The notes under the pieces: generated by a model
Databases searched by the model: none
Seen by the model: only the letters and a program-made list of their open reading frames with translations
Told to the model about the DNA's origin: nothing
Assembly: GCA_027596195.1 (NCBI GenBank)
Contig: JADGJG010000047.1
Location: 1 to 60,426, forward strand
DNA length: 60,426 nucleotides
Direction: 5' to 3'
DNA from: Podochytrium sp. JEL0797
Taxonomy: Eukaryota; Chytridiomycota; Chytridiomycetes; Chytridiales; Chytriomycetaceae
In this document: one piece after another, positions 12,497 to 21,962 of the stretch
How the letters are laid out: each line of letters begins with the position of its first letter
Numbering within the stretch: the stretch's first letter is position 1
Program-made: the position numbers and the translations under genes

Positions 12497-15400
12497 TCAC
12501 TGCACCAACCAGTGAAACAACAAAAACCCAAACACTCTCCCACCACCCCCCCTCCCCTTCACCACATTCGACACATAATAACAAGCCGCCGCCAACCCCT
12601 TCACATCCCCCTTCCCCCTCCCCTCCACAATCTCCTTCTCCATCGCACCCACCAAAGCCCCAAACTGAATCCTCGCCCACTCCTCAAAATCAAACAACGC
12701 ACGATGCACTTTCCTCCCCTCCATGTCAAAACACCCCGTCCAGAGCTCCAGCTCAGTCAACTTGGGTCGACAATACGACGCGATGCGGTCCATCTCGGTT
12801 TCGAACCGCGCTTGATGCTTCATGACAATATCCACATATTCCTCCCACCCCACATCCTGCGACTGAATGAACCGCCACACAGGATCCACCTCCACTGACG
12901 CGTGACTCTTCCCCCGCTCCCCCTCACCACGACCATACGTCTGCGCAATGTAATGATTCAGCTCCGGATCACGATACATCAACCCCATCACCCTCGGCGA
13001 CTTGTAATACTTCGTATCAAACTGACTGTTGCTTTTGAACTTGTACATGAAATCAGGACGACTCTTGGTCGAAGCCATGTGCGTCACATCCGCAGGGACT
13101 CCCGTTTTGGCGAAATCAACGGCATGGCTGTGCAACTCGGAGAGAGCGATGCAATCGGGGTGGAGGGATCCGCCGTCTCGTTGGTCCGCGAGGGCGAGGT
13201 GGCGGCGCGAAATGACGCCGAGGTGGTCGTTTTGCATGAAGTGCACGATGAAGTCGGACACGTCGTTCATGGTGACGGGGTGGTCGAGCTCGATGGGTTG
13301 GCAGGATTTGTATGCTGACGCGGCGCGGAAAGATTTTGCTTTCGGGAACAGCTTGCGCTAAAGGAGGGAAATCAGTAACCGTGCACACACGAGTTCCGAA
13401 TGAACAAAGAAAACGCCACACATTGGTCACCACAGTAAACATATCCCCATCCAAATCCCCACCAGCAAGTTTCGAAGGAAGATCGCGAGCTCCATGCTGC
13501 GAAAACACCACCACATTGCGCAAATGACTCAACCTCGGATTGTCGACCGCCAAAGCCGGCTGAATATCCCCGGGGTGAATAATGGGATTGCGGAAAATGA
13601 TCACCGGACCCGTCACAACCTCATTTACGTCCGTCGAACACAACTGAACGTAAATCTGACCTTCCTTCAACGTGCCCGTTTCATCCAAAATCCCGAAAAG
13701 CATCCACGCCTGCGGAATCTTGATCCTCGCACGATTCTTGATTTCCTTCAACAAGAACCCGCGAATGTGATCAAAAGACTCACGGAGAAATTCATTGCGC
13801 GCCCACTCTCGAATCCCCAAATTCTCCCACAACCGCACAAAGTTTCCAAACACGCTCGCCTTGGAATGCAAGTGAACGAGTTTTTCGGGGTGATCCCACA
13901 TGAAGGCGAGCTCACGCACGGCTTGGCGCTGAATGTCGAGAAAGACTTGCTTGTCGACGCCAAGGTCTTCGAGAACGAGGATGACGGGGCGGTTGAAGTA
14001 CGCGTCGCGGCAGACGGACGAGTTGTCGGCGATTTCAACGATGCGACAGTTGGGAGACTTGAACTTGTGCATGGAGTTTCGGATGTTGACTTGGCGGCCT
14101 TGGAGAGTGGGGTCCACGGAGAGCTGCGTTTTTTGAATATCAGAACCACCGACGCGTGAGCCCCGCAAAACAACAACTCACCATTCCTTTGACTCCTCCC
14201 AAACGAATCTGAAACGCCGAAGGCACCACATCCATCCTCACAGTGCCATTTCTTGTCAACGCCTCCTCCTTCAACTTCTTCAACACGCTCCAAATCTCCT
14301 CCGCAATTTCGACAGACATCGTGCCCACTCCATCGCTGAAAAGATAGCCATTTTTCGTGACATCCGGGATCATTTTCAATTCGCTTTCCTTCAACTCAAC
14401 GGTCGCCAACGTGCTCGAGAACGCTTGTCCCATCCGCGCCGCGTATTTAGCCGGAATCTTGATGTCACTGAAGTCTGATTGATAAAGAAAACGCGTTCAA
14501 TTGATACACGCATGAGAAAGTGCCACAAATGCAGCTCAAACACCAGGGAAATACTCACTCACCCCCCATCCACCTACGAATCGACTCCACCGTCTCCCCA
14601 CCCCCCGCAGGCTCATGAAAAAACAACACCCTCCCCTCCTTCAAACTCGAATTCGAAAACGCCAAAAACTTGAACAACCGTCCCGCCACCACAATCCCAT
14701 CCTTCAACATGCCCGCGAACCGACGCTCGAAAATCTCCGTGTGAACATGTACCTTCGTAAGTGGTGAAGACGCCATCTTTTCGCCATTCTCTTCCACAAA
14801 CGTGACGTGCAGAAAGTGATGCGCGATGTGCCTGTATTGACGCATCACGCGGTTCGTTTTGTCGAGGTGCGGGCCATCAAGATATTTCCCAGTCGGAGTA
14901 ACGTACAGCTGATGCATCAAGCAGTACTGGGCGGGATCAAACTGCTCGGGAGAGTATCGAAACGTTTGCTGAATCTCGTGCAACAATCGACTGAAATTGG
15001 GACGCGGCTGGCCCTTGAACGGTTCCCAGCACGTTGCACGCACAAGCATGGATAGCAACTGCGCGACTTCTTCGGGTCTTCTGGCTTCCTTCAGCAGAGG
15101 CTGCACACTCGCCTGGATGAATGTGACGAGTTCAGCGGGGAACATGAGTCCCCAAGAGCGCAGGATGGAGATCTGGAATGCCACACAGAGTGGAAGAGTA
15201 GGCAACACCTTCTCGAGAGCCTTGTGGTGTTTGCTCGCATACAATCCGCCCGGGGCCAGAATCACGGGACTTTGGACGGAAGGCCCCACACGGTTGAAAA
15301 TGGAGTTGATGGTGTCAATCCGGCAGGGGTGGAACGTGATGCGACACACGAGGCAGTTGAAGACGTAGAACTCGTGTTTGGCGGTCACGCGGGAAATGCG

Positions 15401-16708
15401 CGAGAACTTGACACGGTTAATATCCGAAAAGGACACAAACGACGTCTCGGAGGTGTCGAGAATGGCCGGAGCATGAGCGAGGGTGATGTAGATGGACGAG
15501 ACGGTCTCGGAGTGGTGCAGAACGACCGATTTGATGTCCTTGTGCAATGCGAAGTCATCCGTGTGAGGTCGGCGTTTTGGGAAAACCGCGAACAAAAAAA
15601 TGACTCACGAACTCAAAAAACTGTATCTGCACATCCGCCGACAACTTCAACTTGAACAGGACCCCATCAATCTCAAAGAACGGGTGATCATACGAATTCA
15701 TCCCGGTGAGCTGCGATGCCTTCCACTCCGGTGAGAACGTTGGATTCCCGCGTTCTTGTGGCGGAAGCAGATTGAACTGGTTGTGCTCCCAGGTACGCGC
15801 GGTTGGGAGCAACGCCTCGGTGGGGGAACGTGCATCGGAGTGGAGATGGCTGGTTTCTGTGTTGTCGCACCAAACACCAAACCAGACTTCGCGCACCGGG
15901 ATAGAGATGTCGTCAATCTTTTCCGAGCCTTCAAAAACGTCCGGCATGTTGCTTTGACGAAAAGAAACGCGATTATTGATCAACCTCGAACGAAAAACGC
16001 GCCCAGAGATTCAAAAAACAAAAATTCCCACCTCGTCCACATCGACAACTGGGTCCATTTTGAGCTGGTCATGGAAGCCGCCTGCGAAGCATCGTCTTTC
16101 CAGGCCTCTTCGTCGTCCTCGTCTGGGAGCTGGAGCTCGCCCAGAAGGTGTTGGATGGCGTCGTCCGTCTGCGGGGTCTCGTGCTCGTTGGCGAGAAGTG
16201 CTGGTTGCGAGTTCATCAAGGCCTTGATGAGGTTCGGATCGGGCTGTTCCGCACGTTGTGAGTATTTCACAAAGCGAGACCAAAGCAAACAACACCCACG
16301 CGGGACGAGGATTTCTTGGGAAACAGGGCCGTGCGCCCAACCATGATGCGGCCCCATCTTCCTGCGTTGCGAAGAAGCTCGCCGGCTTGCTGGGTGGGCA
16401 CAGTGAGGATTCCAAACGGTTTTCCCCTCGGCTGGATGAAGCGGAACTGGACGCCGCGGTGGTCGTCGGACTCGTCGAGCGCCGTGCGGATTGCCTGGAG
16501 TGCGGTGTTAGTTCTTGTAGGGAATGCTAGGGAATGCCAGATGGGCCCCTACGAAGCGCCCTTAGGAAACCCCTTCGGGGGCTCAAATAACTCGCCAAGG
16601 GTTCCCAAGGCCAATGCGCCACGCTGTGCTGGGCCACACACGCCGAATCACCTTCTCAACGTCGCGCTTGCTTTGGATGTAAGTCGGGATATCGATGCGG
16701 AGCTCCAT
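12497..16708 (-). CDS. Cellular RNA-dependent RNA polymerase (RNA silencing)
   Basis: A multi-exon gene starting MELRIDIPTYIQSKRDVEK. The second exon gives GVQFRFIQPRGKPFGILTVP. Later exons carry the family blocks FKFLAFSNSSLKEGRVLFF, SIRRWMGGDFSDIKIPAKYA, YLFSDGVGTMS and VDNPRLSHLRNVVVFSQHG. The catalytic loop GGDLDGD lies at about 13443-13457, with all three Asp of the DxDGD motif present. The protein ends FGFLLFHWLVQ, matching the usual hydrophobic end of the family. These enzymes copy single-stranded RNA into double-stranded RNA that feeds Dicer/Argonaute silencing. The order of blocks is complete, so the gene looks functional. The first intron (about 16496-16651) is longer and more GC-rich than its neighbours. 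Introns at 16260-16316 and around 15570-15600 were placed by reading phase. Confidence 0.9.
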
Positions 16709-16896
16709 CAATAGCACTGATTTTTTTATCTTCCGTTTTTTTCTCACGCTCACTTTTTCAAAAGGAAACGAAATACAAAAAAATAAAATAATACAAAATA
16801 TACACAAAATATACACCGCGACTATGAATAATATACAACGCAAACCAATACAACCCTCTCAACCTCAGCATGTAACACACTCAATCTCCCCCCAAC

Positions 16897-18760
16897 TCAA
16901 GAAAACTTGATCCTCACGTTAACCGGCGCACGAGCCGCCAACGGATGCAACACCACCGGAATCACAAACGAGCGTTGCCCAATCGACTGCGCCACACTCT
17001 TGCGGCCGTCCACAACTTCCGCCCCACGTCGAGCCGCCGCGCGACGAACCGCAATCTCCCGATCATACTTGGACAGCATTTCATACAGGCCCGGAGTCGG
17101 TGTGCGCAGCACTTCAGGAATATACCACCCAGGCGGAGGAGGGGAGGGCGACTTGACAAAAATCCTCAACGGGTCCTCTTCCAACTTCTTCTTGGCAGCC
17201 ATTTCCTTTTCCTCCTCTTCATGGTCGTACTTGGCCAACAAGGCGGCGAGCGAGGCCGAATATGCATGAACTGGGACCGGTTGAACCAGAGACGCGGAAG
17301 AGGTTGAGCTTTCTCCACCATTGGACCCTTTGGACCCTTCAGAGGGATGAGATTGGGCCTCCTCGATGATGGATGGAGTCCGACGGAACCAAGGGAGCTG
17401 CAAGAACTCAATCGCCGTGATGCGCGTGGCGGGGCTCGGGTCGAGGCATCTGGAAACAGCATCTTTCGCCTCAACGGGAATGTCATGCCACAACTCCTCG
17501 GGAAAACTGACATTCACGTCTTGTTCGGAGGTCGGGAGCTTGCCGTGCTCAAATGGTGGCGTGCCCGTGAGGATCGCATACAGAAGGCATCCAAACGCCC
17601 ACATGTCGACAGCCTGTGTTTGTGATCCAGTTTCGGTGCAAGTGTTTTCTGAAACGAAGTCAAAGAGAACTCACAGTCGTGTACTCGCAATTGCGCAAAT
17701 CAATAAACATCATTTCCGGTGCAAGATAGCCTAGTTGTGTGTTAAATTCACCGCAGTCAAAACAAAACGCAAAAAATCCGAAAAATTCACCCACCCAAGG
17801 TTCCACACGGCGTTCTCGCCCTCCCGGATCTCACGTACGTACTCAAACTGAAGTCAATCAACTTGGCATACACGTAGAGCTGGGGACTTGTTCAGAACGA
17901 GCAAGAAAAAAAATCCACAATCAACAAACCTCCTCTCTGTTTCCGTTTTTTCCGTTCTTGCCGTTGTTGTCTTCCTCTTTGATTGTGCTCGGATGCCCGT
18001 GGTTCCCGTTGGTCGAGATGCCAATGTTTTCAAGTTTGATGTCGCGATGCAACTGTGTGACGGGGTGGAATGCAATGTTCATGAACCGAATGAAAAATCA
18101 CCAACATAACGATTGGGATACCACTTTTCTCGAATGCAAGTACTTCAACGCCATCGCAATCTGAGCCGCAATCAATTTCACGCTCTCGTGGTTCAATTTG
18201 CCCGTTTGGTTCAACAAGTCGTACAAATCGCCGTCTTTCATGTACTCGAGGGACAAGACGTACGCGTCTTCGGTTTGGTAGAAGTCTTCGAGTTGGATGA
18301 TGTTGGGGTGGGAAAGCGTTTTGAGGAGGTCGGCTTCGCGGAAAACTCTCCAGCGCTGGGTTGGTGTAGAGAGCGGGAGAAAATGGGAGGCGTGGTTTGA
18401 GTGTCGTGAGCGTGGGGACTTGTTTTTCGGTGGAGGTGTTTGTTTATCGCGCAAACACGCACCTCGTACTCCGTCAAATCCGCCTTGTTGAGGATCTTGA
18501 GCGCCACATCCTTGTCGCGAATCTTGTCGTGCGCGTGAATGACTTCCGATTGAGCTACACTGTGAAAGAGGGTGGTGGGGTTAATGTTTATGTCGTGTCA
18601 GCGATCAGAGAGGCACTTGCCGTGGCTTCAGCACTTGCAGCACGTGGTAGCGGTGATTCAACAGGTCCGACAAGTTCACAAAGATGGCGCTTGCTTGGCG
18701 TGGCGGCGCCGCTGATTCTGTGGGAGGTGGTTGCAACGGGGACGTGGACGAAGAAGCCAT
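16897..18760 (-). CDS. Atypical Ser/Thr protein kinase (no Gly loop, DFS motif)
   Basis: About six exons from MASSSTSPLQPPPTESAAPP. Kinase subdomains are in order: VALKILNKADL (Lys), READLLKTLSHPNIIQLEDF (alpha-C Glu), LEYMKDGDLYDLLNQ, catalytic LHRDIKLENI, KLIDFSLSTYV, CGTLGYLAPEM and VDMWAFGCLLYAILTGTPPF. Two features are odd. The Gly-rich loop position reads VLKPRVAQSEV, with no glycine. The metal-binding DFG is DFS (17847-17855). Lys, alpha-C Glu and HRD Asp remain, so activity is possible but not certain. An Asn/Gly/Lys-rich insert (NGNHGHPSTIKEEDNNGKNG) separates HRD from DFS. The first intron (18560-18620) fits best as a GC-AG intron. The C-terminal 150 residues hold a charged stretch and no known domain. 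Subfamily is unclear; the CAMK/AGC-like layout is only an impression. Confidence 0.8.
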
Positions 18761-18912
18761 TTTTTGGATGTTTGTTTTGACCCACGAGCTTCGCCACCAA
18801 AAACACAGTCCGGCGACTTCCGATGACCTCCGATGACACACCCAACAAAGAAATCGCGCCCATTTGCTCCTTTTTTTCTCCCTTTTATTATATATATTTA
18901 TTCCACAAAAAA

Positions 18913-19641
18913 TCAGCAACAACCCGCATCACACTTCTCCCTCACAACAACCGGAAACAAAGGCAACGCAAAATACGAAGTCTCCTTCGTGACCAACACG
19001 GCCGCTGCACAATACCATGCCAAGAACGCGGCCCACACCATCAGCGCCCCACCAATTTGCGCAAGCGCCTTGCCGCTGCTTGCATTTCCGATCGACACAA
19101 AATGACCCAGCATGAGGAATACGAACGCCAATGTGACGGAGGAGAAGAGAATGATGTTGATTTTATGTGTTTTCAACACTGAGAGGGTCATAACTGTTGA
19201 TCCGATATTAGAATATGATTCCAAAAACAGGAAGGATATGCTTAACTGAAGGAGAAAATCGCCCATCCCGCCAAAAAGCATCCCAGCGCAATATTCACAT
19301 CATCCGAACTCGTATACGCTGCCAAAATCCCTGAACTCGGCACAGAAATGTACCCAAACGCGATCCAAAACGCGCCATATGATGTGAATGCGGTCGCCCC
19401 AAACGTGTTGCCCGTCACGAATTCCCACATGCCTGCGAGGAGCTGTACGAGTCCGCCATAAGCCAGTGCGAGACTGACGTTCACGTTGTGGTGGGATCCG
19501 GCAACGTCGAGGTTGAAGAGGCCACCGACGAAGGTCGTGAGTGCAAAGGCGCAGAGGCCTGACAGTATAGATGTGAGCTCATGAATATTGATGGTGAAAA
19601 GGATGTTACGAACCGAGCGGTCCAGGGTTGGCGATGGGCAT
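18913..19641 (-). CDS. AceTr (Gpr1/Fun34/SatP) family acetate/carboxylate carrier
   Basis: Three exons: MPIANPGPLG, then LCAFALTTFVGGLFNLDV through TFGATAFTSYGAFWIAFGYI, then MTLSVLKTHKINIILFSSVT to the end. The start matches the family signature NPxPLGLxxFxxTT, and the second block matches the conserved GNTFGxTAFxSYGxFW. Six membrane spans are expected and seen. Homologues (yeast Ato1-3, bacterial SatP) move acetate/succinate with protons, or are linked to ammonium export. The N-terminus is as short as in bacterial SatP. The protein ends in a Cys pair (CDAGCC). It is divergent from the amino-acid dehydrogenase gene, sharing a 437-bp promoter. Confidence 0.88.
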
Positions 19642-19701
19642 GTGTGTTTTTGAGTATTCGAGAATTAAATGATTGCTGACGCACAATGCCTTGCTCGCCC
19701 A

Positions 19702-19709
19702 TTTATATA
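19702..19709 (-). promoter_or_regulatory. TATA-like box for the AceTr gene
   Basis: Read on the minus strand the sequence is TATATAAA, about 60 bp upstream of the AceTr start codon at 19641. Position and sequence fit a core promoter; not tested. Confidence 0.5.
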
Positions 19710-19711
19710 CC

Positions 19712-19718
19712 TGACTCA
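19712..19718. promoter_or_regulatory. TGACTCA site (Gcn4/AP-1 consensus)
   Basis: A perfect TGACTCA heptamer lies next to the TATA-like box. In ascomycetes this is the Gcn4/CpcA bZIP site that links promoters to amino-acid supply, which would suit the neighbouring amino-acid dehydrogenase. A single 7-mer can occur by chance. Confidence 0.4.
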
Positions 19719-19800
19719 GGAGGACAGTTCCGGAATAAGTGATATGAGCTATCGGAATGCGGGTGGAGCCACATTTCAAGTCAACTCAGTCGAACATTTT

Positions 19801-19820
19801 CGTCCGGGAGACTCCGGACG
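19801..19820. promoter_or_regulatory. Inverted repeat CGTCCGG-N6-CCGGACG, candidate Zn2Cys6 site
   Basis: Perfect 7-bp arms flank the six-base spacer GAGACT. The core reads CGG-N6-CCG and also TCC-N10-GGA. Inverted CGG triplets are typical half-sites for fungal Zn2Cys6 regulators. TCC/G-N8-10-C/GGA is the published FacB pattern for acetate genes in Aspergillus. The site is 160 bp from the AceTr start. Which regulator, if any, binds here is inference. Confidence 0.45.
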
Positions 19821-20078
19821 GGTGTGCCACCCCAGAACTGCCCACGAACTTGCGTTTGACCGCCCCTCGTATTCCCTTGGACCGCCCGACGTTGAATGAT
19901 TGATTCCAGTGTCAGCTTTTTTCTTATATCCAAAACCCTTAATCGAAGAGCCGGAAAATTGTATAACCTCTATAATAGCTATGAGAAGATGAATCTCAAT
20001 TCCTATTTCTCAATTGGAAGAATTCAAACCTCCGAATAAAAAATAACGATTTCAACTCGATAACCTGCGATTTCATTC

Positions 20079-21774
20079 ATGACCAAGCCGGAACTGCTCA
20101 AGCTCACGCCCGATGCCTTTGCCGCCCTTCTCTTAAAGAACAACATTGAAGCATTCCACATTGTGACGAGAAACGGAAGGATCGAAGCCAGGTGAGTGTG
20201 TTTGTTTGATTTGGTTCGAACACTCACGATCGTCATTCTCCCTCCACAGCCACGCCCTGTTACAACCAATTGCCGACTACTTCGCACGCGAGGCAACCGA
20301 CTACGAAGGCCACGAGGCTGTTTTTGTCCAAGTCGGGAAAGCGTCGAAAACGCTGCAGGTTTTTATTTGTTTTTATTTGAATTTGTCTCACCATGCTCCA
20401 GTCTGCCACGATTCACCGCACTTGCAGAGCAGCCGGAGCAGGCGGTGTTCGAAACTGGATTTACGACGACATGGAGAGCTTTTTCCGTGACGGCCTGCGC
20501 TTGTAAAGTTTTCGCGCTTGCCTGACTCATGTTCATCGAATTTGATTCCAGATCCAAAGGAATGACACTCAAAAACGCGCTCGCGGGGTTATGGTGGGGT
20601 GGGGGAAAAGGATTGATTGCGCGCAACTCGGGGACCGGTCTGTCACCCACGGACACGTTCGAATCAAGGAAGATTGTGTTTGAAGAATACGGATCATTTC
20701 TGTCTCAGTTAAAAGGATGCTTTGTGACTGCTGGGGTGCGTGTTTTTTTCCCGTGTCACTTCAACTCGCCACGCGTTAAATCAATATTCTTGGTCCCCAG
20801 GACGTTGGCGTCACTTCCCAAGATATCGTCCACTTGTACTCCAAATCTCGTTTTGTGACCGGAATCCCTGCCGAAATGGGCGGCTCTGGTGTCCCTGCGA
20901 TCCCCACCGCGCGTGGAATCGCCGTAGCCCTCGAAGCCGCATTCGATCACCTCGGAATGAACATCCACGGCTCGAAAATCGCCATCCAAGGCGTTGGAGC
21001 TGTTGGCACGCGTCTGATTGAAGATCTATTTGCTCTCGGAGTTGGATCCATTGTGGGGACTGTCTTGAATCCGGACCGCAAGGCTTCGATTTACAAGCAA
21101 TTTGAACTATTCGGAGATCGCTTGAAGTTGAGAGTAGTGGACAAGGCGGATCCTTCCATTTTATTCGAAGGTAAATACGCATTTTTTCATTTTGCCTTGC
21201 GTTGGCGTGTTCATCCTCAAACAAAAATCCGAACAGACGTCGACGCCGTCTGCCCCTGTGCAACAGGTGGAATCCTCAACCCATCAACCATTCCTCAAAT
21301 TCGCGCCAAGATTGTATGTGGCGCTGCCAACAACCAACTCCTCGATCCCAGCAGCGACGCGAAACTTCTTTTGGATCGCGGAATTCTTTATGTCCCGGAC
21401 TTTGTGTGCAACCGCATGGGAATCGTGAATTGTGCTGATGAACATTTGGGAACGATGGAGAATGATCGAAAGATTGAAATTCATTTGGGTATGCTTCACA
21501 ATTCTCCAGTTTCAGTTTTGGTACTAATTGCGCTGTGATTCTGTTCATGATAGGCCGCGATTGGGATGATTCGATCTACAACGTTACACGAAAGGTGCTC
21601 GCCGATTCTGAAACGTCAGGAAAGACTTCGCAAGAGATTTCAATTGCTCTTGCTGACGAGAAGTCCTGCGTTCCGAATCCTTTGTATGGACACCGCGGCA
21701 TCGCGATTATCAACTCGTTGGTGGAAAACGACAAAGTCTGGAGAAATCGCGTTGGCATGGCAGCCAACAATTAA
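20079..21774 (+). CDS. Glu/Leu/Phe/Val dehydrogenase family, leucine-dehydrogenase-like
   Basis: Seven exons from MTKPELLKLTPDAFAALLLK. The N-domain has SKGMTLKNALAGLWWGGGKG; the GGGK lysine and the upstream MTxKNA lysine are the substrate/catalytic lysines of leucine dehydrogenase. Then comes VTAGDVGVTSQDIV (catalytic Asp kept). The Rossmann domain has IAIQGVGAVGTRLIEDLF (GxGxxG), and later VCPCATGGILNPSTIPQIRA and IVCGAANNQL. These match bacterial leucine/valine dehydrogenases block by block, including CGAANNQL. The expected reaction is NAD-dependent oxidative deamination of a branched-chain amino acid, or its reverse. Fungi normally lack this enzyme class, so transfer from bacteria followed by intron gain is possible. 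The tail beyond the usual end (about 60 residues from 21555) is extra. Confidence 0.8.
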
Positions 21775-21962
21775 ATAATAATTGTTCGACCCCTGTGGTT
21801 TTGGAAACTTCGGACTGTTGCGACCTCCTTGATACGATTTCGATTTTTTGATTTCGCGTTACCAATTAATTCCACTACAAAACTTTTCTCCTTGTAATAC
21901 CCGTGTTTAAGCTGAGCTTGAGAGAAATCCATAATGACAATTCGGATTTTCAACTCGAAAGA

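Larger units (their letters stand above)
19642..20078. promoter_or_regulatory. Divergent promoter: AceTr carrier / amino-acid dehydrogenase
   Basis: 437 bp between two start codons that face away from each other. It contains a TATA-like box on the minus side, a TGACTCA palindrome-type site and a CGG-type inverted repeat, each listed separately. No ORF with family resemblance lies in it. Confidence 0.6.

Noticed and set aside
13494..14159. 221-residue open frame opposite the RdRP gene
   Set aside because: Antisense shadow of the conserved polymerase exon containing the DLDGD block; no independent motif.
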